Assembly: GCF_900250075.1 (NCBI RefSeq)
Contig: NZ_LT977070.1
Location: 1,240,001 to 1,304,000, forward strand
Length of the DNA stretch: 64,000 nt
Direction of reading: 5' to 3'
From: Cupriavidus taiwanensis
GTDB taxonomy: Bacteria > Pseudomonadota > Gammaproteobacteria > Burkholderiales > Burkholderiaceae
The notes beneath the pieces were generated by a model. The model was not told the origin of the DNA. It saw nothing but the letters and a program-made list of their open reading frames with translations, and searched no databases. Below, one piece after another: positions 48,064 to 56,894 of the stretch. The first letter of the stretch is position 1, and each line of letters opens with the position of its first letter. The position numbers were made by a program, and so were the translations under genes.

Positions 48064-49698
48064 ATGCTACGTCTAAGTGAAGTCAAACTCCCGCTCGACC
48101 ATACCGAAAGCGACCTCGACGCCGCCGTGCGCGCCGGTGCCGCGCAGATCGGCGTCAAGGGAGACGGCCTGATCGGCTATACCGTATTCCGCCGTGCCCA
48201 CGATGCGCGCAAGCGCTCGGATATCAAGCTGACCTACATCATCGATATCGAAGTGAGCGACGAGGCCGCGGCCATCCGCCGCATGGCCGGCAAGCCGAAC
48301 TGGAGCGTGACGCCCGACATGGCGTACCACTTCGTCGCGCGCGCGCCGCAGGGCGGCACGCATCCGCGCCCGGTGGTGATCGGCATGGGCCCGTGCGGGC
48401 TGCTGGCCGGCCTGATCCTGGCGCAGTCGGGCTTCCGCCCCATCATCCTGGAGCGCGGCAAGGAAGTGCGCGAGCGCACCAAGGACACCTTCGGCCTGTG
48501 GCGCAAGAGCGTGCTCAATCCCGAGTCGAACGTACAGTTCGGCGAAGGCGGCGCCGGCACGTTCTCGGACGGCAAGCTGTACAGCCAGATCAAGGACCCC
48601 AAGCACTATGGCCGCAAGGTGCTGAACGAGTTCGTGCGCGCCGGCGCGCCGGAAGACATCCTGTTCAAGGCGCGCCCGCATATCGGCACCTTCCGGCTGG
48701 TCAGCATGGTCGAGAAGATGCGCGCCGAGATCATCGAGCTGGGCGGCGAGATCCGCTTCGAGACCCGCGTCGACGACATCGATATCGATGGCGGCCAGGT
48801 GCGCGGCCTGAAGCTGTCCAACGGCGAGTATCTCGAGGCCGACCACGTCATCATGGCGGTGGGCCACAGCGCGCGCGATACCTTCCAGATGCTGCACGAG
48901 CGCGGCGTGTTCATGGAGGCCAAGCCGTTCTCGCTGGGCTTCCGCATCGAGCATCCGCAGGGGCTGATCAACCGCAGCCGCTTTGGCAAGTTCGCGGGCA
49001 ACAAGCTGCTGGGCGCGGCCGACTACAAGGTGGTGCACCACTGCAGCAACGGCCGTTCGGTGTACAGCTTCTGCATGTGCCCGGGCGGCACGGTGGTGGC
49101 GGCGGCATCGGAACCCGGCCGCGTGGTGACCAACGGCATGAGCCAGTACAAGCGCGCCGAGCGCAATGCCAACGCCGGCATCGTGGTCGGCATCACGCCG
49201 GAAGACTACCCGGGCGGCCCGCTGGCCGGCATCGAGTTCCAGCGCAAGTGGGAAGAGCGCGCGTTCGAGCTGGGCGGCGGCAACTACAATGCGCCGGGCC
49301 AGCTGGTGGGCGACTTCATCGCCGGCCGCGCGTCGACCTCGCTGGGCTCGGTCGAGCCTTCGTACAAGCCGGGCGTGACCCCGACCGACCTGAGCACGTC
49401 ATTGCCCGACTACGTGATCGAGGCGATCCGCGAAGGCATTCCCGAGATCGACAAGAAGCTGCCGGGCTTCGCGCTGCATGACGCGGTGCTGACCGGGGTG
49501 GAGACGCGCACCTCGTCGCCGCTGCGCATCCGCCGCAACCACGACGACTACCAGAGCATCAACGTCAAGGGCTTGTACCCGGCGGGCGAGGGCGCGGGCT
49601 ATGCGGGCGGCATCTATTCCGCGGCGATCGACGGCATCGAAGTGGCCGAGGCGGTGGCGCTCAGTATAGTCGGCGGCGCCGGGGGCGTCGGGGGCTAA
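48064..49698 (+). CDS. FAD-dependent dehydrogenase (uncharacterised)
   Basis: Predicted 544 residues. An N-terminal domain of about 110 residues precedes a GxGxxG FAD fold (VIGMGPCGLLAGLILAQSGF). The FGEGGAGTFSDGKLY segment and the C-terminal GLYPAGEGAGYAGGIYSAAIDG are hallmarks of a conserved bacterial flavoprotein family often annotated only as NAD(P)/FAD-dependent oxidoreductase. Cytosolic. Substrate unknown. The ATG at 48064 is chosen over one 12 codons upstream because conservation begins at MLRLSEVKL. Confidence 0.88.
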   Translation: MLRLSEVKLPLDHTESDLDAAVRAGAAQIGVKGDGLIGYTVFRRAHDARKRSDIKLTYIIDIEVSDEAAAIRRMAGKPNWSVTPDMAYHFVARAPQGGTHPRPVVIGMGPCGLLAGLILAQSGFRPIILERGKEVRERTKDTFGLWRKSVLNPESNVQFGEGGAGTFSDGKLYSQIKDPKHYGRKVLNEFVRAGAPEDILFKARPHIGTFRLVSMVEKMRAEIIELGGEIRFETRVDDIDIDGGQVRGLKLSNGEYLEADHVIMAVGHSARDTFQMLHERGVFMEAKPFSLGFRIEHPQGLINRSRFGKFAGNKLLGAADYKVVHHCSNGRSVYSFCMCPGGTVVAAASEPGRVVTNGMSQYKRAERNANAGIVVGITPEDYPGGPLAGIEFQRKWEERAFELGGGNYNAPGQLVGDFIAGRASTSLGSVEPSYKPGVTPTDLSTSLPDYVIEAIREGIPEIDKKLPGFALHDAVLTGVETRTSSPLRIRRNHDDYQSINVKGLYPAGEGAGYAGGIYSAAIDGIEVAEAVALSIVGGAGGVGG

Positions 49699-49918
49699 AG
49701 GCGCATCACGCTGCGTCGATAACCAGCCGGTGGGCTGCGGCGTGTCCACCGGCGGCGCGCTCACGGCCGGCCGCGTAGCGAGCGGCATTGCGAGGCGGCT
49801 ACCCCACCAAAGCAGGGGGAGCCCGACAGAGATGGCCGCGCTACATTAGCGGCGCCCTGCGTCCTGCAGGACGTCAGGCACAAGAACAAGACGCCCAAAA
49901 AACAAAATTCACGGGAAC

Positions 49919-50533
49919 ATGCGGTCATCTTTGTCGTTGGTCCTCGTCAGCACTTGCCTGGCGAGCGGTTGTGCGTCGATTGTCGACGGCACGACCCAGG
50001 TAGTCTCCGTCGAAACCCACCAGTCCCAAAGCCCTGTCACCGGCGCACGATGCGAGATGGTGAACAGCAAAGGCACCTTCCATGTGACCACTCCCGGCAC
50101 CGTCACGGTCAGCCGGGCCTACGGCGACCTGATGGTTCGCTGCGACAAGGATGGCATGGAAACCGGACAGGCCACGGTGGTATCGGCCACCAAGGCGATG
50201 GCGTTCGGCAATATCATTTTTGGCGGCGCGATCGGCGTGGCGGTGGACGTTTCGTCCGGCGCGGCCTATGACTATCCGGAACTGATCCGCGTGGGGATGG
50301 GCGAGACCGTGGTGATCAATTCGCGCGACGTGGCCCCGGCCACGTTGGACGCGGCCAATGCCGAAAAGCCCGCCACGGTGGTGGCTGGTTCCGGCGCGCC
50401 GCAGAGTCCGTCTGGCGCTGAGGCCAAGGCATCGGCCGCGCCAGCGGCGCCGCTCGCCGCCACGCCGGCCGGGGCGCGCAGCGCGCAGCCGGTGGCCATG
50501 GACGACCTGCGCCATCTGTTGCCGCCGCGCTGA
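49919..50533 (+). CDS. Predicted lipoprotein
   Basis: Predicted 204 residues. Signal peptide with lipobox ASGC (Cys18), followed by ASIVDGTTQVVSV, a start seen in a group of proteobacterial lipoproteins. A Gly-rich hydrophobic patch (FGNIIFGGAIGVAVDV) lies in the middle, and the C-terminal third is Ala/Pro-rich and probably disordered. The ribosome site is weak. It lies 75 bp upstream of the protease-like gene on the same strand, so both may act in the envelope together. Function unknown. Confidence 0.7.
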   Translation: MRSSLSLVLVSTCLASGCASIVDGTTQVVSVETHQSQSPVTGARCEMVNSKGTFHVTTPGTVTVSRAYGDLMVRCDKDGMETGQATVVSATKAMAFGNIIFGGAIGVAVDVSSGAAYDYPELIRVGMGETVVINSRDVAPATLDAANAEKPATVVAGSGAPQSPSGAEAKASAAPAAPLAATPAGARSAQPVAMDDLRHLLPPR

Positions 50534-50608
50534 GGTTCGTGGTGCCAGGGTTGCCCTGGTAGTCGTCCTCCGTCACCTTCATTGCTGTTTCGTTTCCCCG
50601 CCATATCC

Positions 50609-51910
50609 ATGCGCCTACGTTGTCTGCCTGCTGCCATCGGCCTGCTTTGTATCGTTGCCACGCCTGCCATCGCGGTGGGGGCCGAGCCATCGCTCTCAAC
50701 CGTTTCCCAGAGCATCTTTGCCGTGCGCACCTATGGCCCGCAGGAAGCGCCGCTGGGCGCGGGCCTGGGCGTGGTGATTGCGCCGGGACAGGTGGTGACC
50801 GCATGCCAGGTGCTGGCCGGCGCGCGCTCGATCGCGGTGCGGCGCGAGAACGTCAGCTACGGCGCCTCGCTGGAAGCGCCCGATGTCGAGCGCGGCCTGT
50901 GCCTGCTCAAGGTACCCAACCTGGGTGCGCCTGCGGCGCAGATCGCGTCCGGGGCAGCGCCAGGATTCGGTCAGAAGGTATTCGCTGCCTCTGTCGCCGG
51001 CACCACGGTGAGTTTGCGCCAGGCGACGGTGGCGGGCCTGCAAGCTGCCGCCAACGGCAAGCTCGATCGCATCGAGGCATCCGTTGCGCCCGAGGACGGC
51101 GCGACCGGCGGCGGCCTGTTCGATGAGGCCGGGCGCCTGGTCGGCATCCTGGTTGGCGCGCCCGGGCCGGCCACCGCACGCGCTCAACTGCGCCAGGCGG
51201 CAGTGCCTGCATCGTGGGTTCCGGAGATCCGCGCGCGCGGCGCCGCAGCGCTGGCGGGCTACCGGCCCGCGGCGCAGCCCCCGGCGCTTGCGACGGCACT
51301 GACTTCGGCATCCGCCGCGGCGCAACCGTCCGCTGCGGTGGGCGTGCCGGTCGGCGCCCACGCGGGCTCGCCGCGCGTTGGCGAGGAATGGCGTTACCAG
51401 CTTACCGATAACCTGACCGGCACACGCCAGGACGTGCGGTATCGCGTGGATCGGATCGAAAACGATCGCGTGATCTTCAATCAGGGCGGGCGGATCGAGC
51501 TGATGGATGGCCGCGTCGATCGCATTGCCACGCCGGCAGGCGGCGAGTTTGACTCGGCCGCGCCGCCGGGCGGGTGGGTGCCGGCCAATGTGAAGGTGGG
51601 CAACCGTTGGCGGGTGTCGTATCGTCAGGCCGGTACCGGTTTCGAGACCCAGCTCGATGGCGTGGCCACTGGTGAGTCGACGGTACGCGTCGCCGCCGGT
51701 GCCTACCGCGCTATTCGAATTACCTACGACGGTCACGTGCAGCGTCCCTTCTATGGCTTTGGCACAATCGGAACCGGCTCCGTCTCATACAAGGCGGTCG
51801 TCTGGTATGCGCCTGAGCTGAGTCGCGTGGTGCTGTTTACGGCAGAATTCACGTCGCGCTATGAGCGGACCAACGAAAGGTTGGAGTTGGCAGCACACCG
51901 GCTCGACTGA
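50609..51910 (+). CDS. Secreted trypsin-fold protein lacking the catalytic triad
   Basis: Predicted 433 residues. A signal peptide (cleavage near 23) leads to a region with the layout of bacterial trypsin/DegP-like domains. All three catalytic positions are changed: VVTACQV has Gln67 for His, VERGLCLLK has Gly96 for Asp, and GATGGGLFD has Thr166 for Ser. An Ala/Pro linker (about 220-255) and a C-terminal beta domain of about 170 residues follow. It is probably a periplasmic binding or scaffold protein rather than an enzyme. The start at ATG 50609 gives the best signal peptide; ATG 50582 is possible. Confidence 0.75.
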   Translation: MRLRCLPAAIGLLCIVATPAIAVGAEPSLSTVSQSIFAVRTYGPQEAPLGAGLGVVIAPGQVVTACQVLAGARSIAVRRENVSYGASLEAPDVERGLCLLKVPNLGAPAAQIASGAAPGFGQKVFAASVAGTTVSLRQATVAGLQAAANGKLDRIEASVAPEDGATGGGLFDEAGRLVGILVGAPGPATARAQLRQAAVPASWVPEIRARGAAALAGYRPAAQPPALATALTSASAAAQPSAAVGVPVGAHAGSPRVGEEWRYQLTDNLTGTRQDVRYRVDRIENDRVIFNQGGRIELMDGRVDRIATPAGGEFDSAAPPGGWVPANVKVGNRWRVSYRQAGTGFETQLDGVATGESTVRVAAGAYRAIRITYDGHVQRPFYGFGTIGTGSVSYKAVVWYAPELSRVVLFTAEFTSRYERTNERLELAAHRLD

Positions 51911-51995
51911 GGGCGGCCGGCGCCGGACCAGTGCCTGTCGGGATGATCGCGCGGGCGCTATGGCCACGCCGGGGTCCGCTTCCGCGCTTTTGTAG

Positions 51996-53276
51996 TCAGA
52001 CCTGCTTCAGGTAAGCCGCCGCCCCCAGCGCCGCGGTGCGGCCGCTGGCGAAGCAGGCCGTCAGCAGGTAGCCGCCGGTGGGCGCTTCCCAGTCCAGCAT
52101 CTCGCCCGCGCAGAACACGCCGGGCACGGCGCGCAGCATCAGGCCGGCATCCATCGCTTCGAAGCGCACGCCGCCGGCGCTGCTGATGACTTCGTCGATC
52201 GGGCGCGGGCGCAGCACGCGCAATGGCAGCGCCTTCAGTGACAGGGCCAGCGTGCCGGGATCGAGCATGGCGTCGCGGGACAGGCATTCGCGCAGCAGGC
52301 CGGCCTTGACGCCGGTGATGCCGAGCCGGCTCTGCAGGTGGCTCGACAACGAACGCGAGCCGCGTGGATGCTCGACCTGCGAACTGACCTGTTCGGCGCT
52401 GTGCGACGGCAGCAGGTCGAGATGGATGGTGGCCTCGCCATCGGCTTCGATGCGGTCGCGGATCGGTGCCGACAGTGCATAGACCAGGCTGCCTTCGATA
52501 CCGTCGCGGCTGATGACGAATTCGCCCTGGCGGTAGTGCGCGTGTCCGTCACGGTCATTCAGAGCGATTGCCACCGGCTTGACCGGCGCGCCGGCAAAGC
52601 GCGCGGCAAAGTCCTCGCTCCATGCCACGTCGAACCCGCAGTTTGCGGGACGCAGCGGCGCGATCTCGACGCCGCGCCCGGACAGGCGCGGCACCCATGC
52701 GCCATCGGACCCCAGCCTGGCCCAGCTGGCGCCACCCAGCGCCAGCACCACGGCGCGCGCGCGCACGACCGTGTCGCCGTGCGGCGTGGCAAAGCGCAGC
52801 GCATGCGCGGCGCCGTCATCGCCGTCTCCATCGTCCCAGCCCAGCCAGCGATGCCGCATATGGAACTGCACGCCCGACTCGCGCAGCCGGTGCAGCCACG
52901 CGCGCAGCATCGGCGCGGCTTTCATGTCGGTTGGGAAGACGCGGCCGGAACTGCCGACGAAGGTCTCGATGCCAAGCCCGTGCACCCAGTCGCGCAGCGC
53001 CTGCGCGCTGAAGTCCGCCAGCATCGGCGCCAGCTGCGCGGTGCGCGCGCCGTAGCGGCCCAGGAAGGCCGGCTCCGGCTCGGCATGGGTCAGGTTCATG
53101 CCGCCCTTGCCGGCCATCAGGAACTTGCGCCCGACCGACGGCATCGCGTCATAGAGGGCCACGCTGGCACCCTGCGCCGCCAGCACTTCGGCGGCCATCA
53201 GGCCGGCCGGGCCGCCGCCGATGACGGCAACGTCGGGAGTGGCATGGTCAGGGGCGGGCGTGGCGGCAGAGGGCAT
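51996..53276 (-). CDS. TIGR03862-type NAD(P)/FAD flavoprotein
   Basis: Predicted 426 residues of the HI0933/BaiN-like family. The FAD fold GGGPAGLMAAEVLAAQG is near 20, followed by GRKFLMAGKGGMNLTH. The C-terminus ends with PTGGYLLTACFASGRTAALGAA. Some relatives reduce unsaturated substrates, but the physiological reaction here is unknown. It is convergent with the upstream protease-like gene and divergent from the DUF1415 gene. Confidence 0.9.
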   Translation of the reverse strand: MPSAATPAPDHATPDVAVIGGGPAGLMAAEVLAAQGASVALYDAMPSVGRKFLMAGKGGMNLTHAEPEPAFLGRYGARTAQLAPMLADFSAQALRDWVHGLGIETFVGSSGRVFPTDMKAAPMLRAWLHRLRESGVQFHMRHRWLGWDDGDGDDGAAHALRFATPHGDTVVRARAVVLALGGASWARLGSDGAWVPRLSGRGVEIAPLRPANCGFDVAWSEDFAARFAGAPVKPVAIALNDRDGHAHYRQGEFVISRDGIEGSLVYALSAPIRDRIEADGEATIHLDLLPSHSAEQVSSQVEHPRGSRSLSSHLQSRLGITGVKAGLLRECLSRDAMLDPGTLALSLKALPLRVLRPRPIDEVISSAGGVRFEAMDAGLMLRAVPGVFCAGEMLDWEAPTGGYLLTACFASGRTAALGAAAYLKQV

Positions 53277-53366
53277 CGGCGGGGCTGGGCAGGACAGGGA
53301 TGTTTCCGCCGCGGATTATAGAGCCTGCGGCAGCGCTAGAATGACGGTTTGCCGCACCTTGCCATC

Positions 53367-53978
53367 ATGTCTTCCGCCATGCACTCCGCCAGCCAGTCCG
53401 ACGATGCCGTCATTGCCGCCACCCGCCATTGGCTGGAACGCGCGGTGATCGGGCTCAACCTGTGCCCGTTCGCCAAGAGCGTGTACGTGAAGGAGCAGGT
53501 GCGCTATGTGGTCAGCGCTGTCACCGAGGCACCCGATGTGATGGATGAACTCGAGCGCGAACTGCGCCTGCTGGCCGATGCCGATCCGGCGCAGATCGAC
53601 ACCACCCTGCTGATCCTGCCGCACGCGGTGGCCGATTTCCTCGACTTCAACGACCTGCTGTACTTCGCCGAGCGCCTGCTCGCCAGCCTGGGGCTGGAAG
53701 GCACGCTGCAGATCGCCAGCTTCCATCCGCACTACCAGTTTGCCGGGACCGAGCCGGACGATATCGAGAACTACACCAACCGCGCGCCGTACCCCATCCT
53801 GCACCTGCTGCGCGAGGATTCGATCGAGCGCGCGGCGGCGGCGTTTCCCGATGCGGCGGACATCTACGAGCGCAACCAGGCGGTCATGCGGCGCCTTGGG
53901 CACGAGGGCTGGCGACGCTGGATGGCGGGCGAGGTTGAACCCGGGACCGAGTCAGGTTCCGAGTCCGGGAAGCCGTAG
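53367..53978 (+). CDS. DUF1415 family protein
   Basis: Predicted 203 residues. The conserved LNLCPFAKSVY segment and ASFHPHYQFAGTEPDDIENYTNRAPYPILHLLRE are typical of DUF1415. Soluble, no known activity. Start ATG 53367 or 53379. It is convergent with the methyltransferase gene, whose stop is directly adjacent. Confidence 0.88.
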   Translation: MSSAMHSASQSDDAVIAATRHWLERAVIGLNLCPFAKSVYVKEQVRYVVSAVTEAPDVMDELERELRLLADADPAQIDTTLLILPHAVADFLDFNDLLYFAERLLASLGLEGTLQIASFHPHYQFAGTEPDDIENYTNRAPYPILHLLREDSIERAAAAFPDAADIYERNQAVMRRLGHEGWRRWMAGEVEPGTESGSESGKP

Positions 53979-54821
53979 TTACGCCACCGCTGCCGGCTCG
54001 GTGAAGAAGCGCTCGCGCAGCTCTTCCAGTCCCAGCCGCCCCAGCACCTCTTCCAGCCGCTCGGCCGGACGCCGGCGCGGCAGGTCCTTGTACTGCGCGA
54101 TGATCAGCTCGTTCTTCATCGAGTGTTCCCAGCCGACCAGCTCGGTCACGCTGACCTGGTAGCCGTGCGCTTCCAGCTGCAGGCAACGCAGCACGTTGGT
54201 CACCTGGCTGCCGAACTCGCGCGTATGCAGCGGGTGGCGCCAGATCTCCGTGAGCGGATTGCCCGCCAGCAGCTTGCCCTTGTGCTTGCGCAGCACGCTC
54301 GCCACCTCGGCCTGGCAGCACGGCACCAGCACGATGTGCTGCGCGCGCTTGGCCAGCGCGAAGCGGATGGCGTCGTCGGTGGCGGTATTGCACGCATGCA
54401 GCGCGGTGACCACGTCGACGGTGGGCGGCAGCTGCGGCGAGGTGATCGAGTCCGCCACCGACAGGTTCAGGAACGACATCCCCGGAAAACCCAGCCGCGC
54501 CGCCAGCGCCTGCGAGGTCTTCACCAGCTCTTCGCGGGTTTCGATGCCATAGATGTGCGAGTCGTCCTGCAGGGCCTTGAAGAACAGGTCGAACAGGATG
54601 AAGCCCAGGTACGACTTGCCGGCGCCGTGGTCTACCAGCGTGACGCGGCCGCGCGCGGCCTTGACTTCCTGCAGCAGCGGTTCGATGAACTGGAACAGGT
54701 GGTAGACCTGCTTGAGCTTGCGCCGGCTGTCCTGGTTCATCTTGCCGTCGCGCGTCAGGATATGGAGTTCCTTGAGCAGCTCGATGGACTGGCCGGGGCG
54801 GATTTCGTGGGTGTTTGACAT
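53979..54821 (-). CDS. SAM-dependent methyltransferase (Methyltransf_32 type)
   Basis: Predicted 280 residues. The SAM-binding motif LVDHGAGKSYLGFILFDLF, the acidic IYGIETREELV and VTALHACNTATDDAIRFAL match a methyltransferase family that includes RRNAD1/METTL25-like proteins. A conserved VPCCQAEV follows. Substrate unknown. The start at 54821 is well supported because the longer frame upstream lies antisense to the FapA-like gene. Confidence 0.88.
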   Translation of the reverse strand: MSNTHEIRPGQSIELLKELHILTRDGKMNQDSRRKLKQVYHLFQFIEPLLQEVKAARGRVTLVDHGAGKSYLGFILFDLFFKALQDDSHIYGIETREELVKTSQALAARLGFPGMSFLNLSVADSITSPQLPPTVDVVTALHACNTATDDAIRFALAKRAQHIVLVPCCQAEVASVLRKHKGKLLAGNPLTEIWRHPLHTREFGSQVTNVLRCLQLEAHGYQVSVTELVGWEHSMKNELIIAQYKDLPRRRPAERLEEVLGRLGLEELRERFFTEPAAVA

Positions 54822-55010
54822 GGAGGGGGACTGCAAGGCTGCGGGGCGCGGCGCGCCCCCGGAATGGCGACAGTTTACCGAAAAGTCGCCCGGCGGCCGC
54901 CGGGGCTTGCCGTGTGCGCTAAAGTTCCCGGCGCGCCTGCCGTTGGTGATGAATCGATAACAAGCAGAGCGCCGGCTTGCGCCGTCGCCGCCAGACGATT
55001 CAGGGGACGC

Positions 55011-56624
55011 ATGACGCATGAATCGGGACTGCGCCTGGAGCTTGCCGAGCCGGGCGAACAGGTGCATGCACGCTACACGCCGCAGCCGGGCCGGCTGCCG
55101 CCGGACCCGGCCAGCCTGCAGCAATGCCTGGCCGACCTGGGCTGGTCCGGCGCGCGGCTGGATGCGCGCGCGGTGGCGCAGTTCCTGGCGCAATGCCAGC
55201 GGGCCGAGCATGAGATCGACGCGACCATCGGCGCGCTGGTCGACGGCGCGTTCGAGCTCGACATCAGCGCCGACGGCCTGGCGGTGCGGCTGACGCTGAT
55301 GCCGCCGGAGGGCGGCCGGCCGGTCAGCGCGGACGAAATCCGCCGCGCCATCGCGGAGCGCGGCGTGGTGGCGCCGATCCAATCCCTCGCGCTGGACGCG
55401 GCACTGGCCGAAGGCGGCTGCGAGCTGCGCACCATCGCCGCCGGCATGGCGCCGCGGCAGGGCGAGCCGGCGCGCTTCATCAACCTGCTGGAGCCGCGCA
55501 AGCCGGTGCACAGCGACGACGACGCCGGCAAGGTGGACCTGCGCGAGCTGGGCAACCTGCTGCTGGTCAGTCCCGGCACGCCGCTGATGCGGCGCATTGC
55601 GGCGGTGCCGGGCCATGCCGGCGTCGACGTGTTCGGCCAGCCGATTGCCGCCGATGCGGTCGACGACCCGCCGTTTGCCGAGGGCCTGACCGGCGCGGCA
55701 GCGGATGCCGACGACCCCGGCCTGCTGCGCGCAGTGATTGCCGGATCGCCGGTGGTCGGCGTCTACGGCATCTCGGTCAGTCCCGTGGTGCAGGTGGAAT
55801 CGGTGGACCTGCACTCCGGCAACGTGGCGTTCGATGGCACGCTGCGCGTGTCGGGCGACATCCGCACCGGCATGTCGGTCAACGTCAGCGGCGACGTGGT
55901 GGTCGAAGGCACCATCGAAGCCGCCAGCATCGAGGCCGGCGGCAATGTCATCGTCAAGGGCGGCATTATCGGCAAGTCGGAAAGCGCCCATGCCGAAGGC
56001 GGCATCAGCCGCGCCAGCGTGCGCTGCAAGGGCGCGGTGAAGGCGCGCTTCATCGAGAATGCGGTGGTCGAGGCCGGCACCGAGGTCACTGTCGACAGCG
56101 GCATCCGCCAGAGCGATGTCGCCGCCGGCCAGCGCATCGTGGTGGGCGGCACCGGCGTGCAGGGCAGCATCAGCGGCGGCCGCAGCCGGGCCATGCTGGC
56201 GGTGCGCGCCGCGGTGCTGGGCGCGCCGGCCGGCACCGCCACCAGCATCCAGGTTGGCCTCAATCCCTATGCCGACGCCCAGCGCGCCGCGCACGAGGCC
56301 GAGCGCCGGCGCATGCTGGAAGAGCAGAACAAGGTCAGGCAACTGGTGGACTTCTTTGCCAAGCATCCGGAGCGCGCCATCGGCGACGTGCGCGAAAAGG
56401 CGCGCGCGACGCTGTTCAAGCTGTCGCGCGACCTGTTCGAGCTGGAGGCGCGCCTGGCCGAACTGGGGCAGCAGATGCAGCCCGCCGCCGAGGCCGTCAT
56501 CGACGCCCCGCGGCGCATCCATGGCGGGGTTACGCTGCAGGTGGGCAGCCGCGTGCTCAAAGTGATGGAAGACAAGCCCGGCGGCCAAATCCGGCTGGTC
56601 GACGACCGCATCATGGTCGGCTGA
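55011..56624 (+). CDS. FapA-like (DUF342) protein
   Basis: Predicted 537 residues. The central FapA domain contains a right-handed beta-helix repeat region (VNVSGDVVVEGTIEAASIEAGGNVIVKGGIIG). It is followed by a coiled-coil (HEAERRRMLEEQNKVRQLVDFFAKHPE...LFELEARLAELGQQM). FapA proteins are linked to polar organisation or motility in some bacteria and to unknown roles in others. The start at 55011 is chosen over an upstream frame of poor coding quality. Confidence 0.9.
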   Translation: MTHESGLRLELAEPGEQVHARYTPQPGRLPPDPASLQQCLADLGWSGARLDARAVAQFLAQCQRAEHEIDATIGALVDGAFELDISADGLAVRLTLMPPEGGRPVSADEIRRAIAERGVVAPIQSLALDAALAEGGCELRTIAAGMAPRQGEPARFINLLEPRKPVHSDDDAGKVDLRELGNLLLVSPGTPLMRRIAAVPGHAGVDVFGQPIAADAVDDPPFAEGLTGAAADADDPGLLRAVIAGSPVVGVYGISVSPVVQVESVDLHSGNVAFDGTLRVSGDIRTGMSVNVSGDVVVEGTIEAASIEAGGNVIVKGGIIGKSESAHAEGGISRASVRCKGAVKARFIENAVVEAGTEVTVDSGIRQSDVAAGQRIVVGGTGVQGSISGGRSRAMLAVRAAVLGAPAGTATSIQVGLNPYADAQRAAHEAERRRMLEEQNKVRQLVDFFAKHPERAIGDVREKARATLFKLSRDLFELEARLAELGQQMQPAAEAVIDAPRRIHGGVTLQVGSRVLKVMEDKPGGQIRLVDDRIMVG

Positions 56625-56894
56625 AGCGCGCGCTTGGTTGATCCCGCTTTGATCGGCGGGGATTTGTACTATCCTGCAGGTATGTCCTGGGGTGCCGCAG
56701 GATGGGCGACCGAGCTAGCGTTGGGCAATGAATGCAGAAGCGGATCAGCACTCTGTGGAAGCGTTACACCGAACCGACACACGTGGCACTTGAATGAACG
56801 GGAAGGCCAGCCATCGCGCTGGCCTTTCTGTTTTTGCCCGGCCCTTTTGCAAGTGCCCGCAAGTACCGTAATCGGAGCAGGGAAGGCTTGCGGC
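56625..56894 (+). other. Intergenic region with possible small RNA
   Basis: No convincing gene. ATCCTGC (56671-56677) pairs with GCAGGAT (56697-56703), and a good terminator follows at 56803-56835. A TACTAT box lies at 56667-56672 but no good -35 is 16-18 bp upstream. A transcript of about 150 nt is possible. Confidence 0.4.
56803..56835 (+). terminator. Intrinsic terminator after the FapA-like gene
   Basis: AAGGCCAG / CTGGCCTT forms an 8-bp stem with an 8-nt loop, followed by TCTGTTTTT. Confidence 0.8.

Noticed and set aside
54864..55010. Upstream extension of the FapA-like protein
   Set aside because: It lacks a ribosome site and codes for Arg/Ala-rich sequence; the start at 55011 fits the family.
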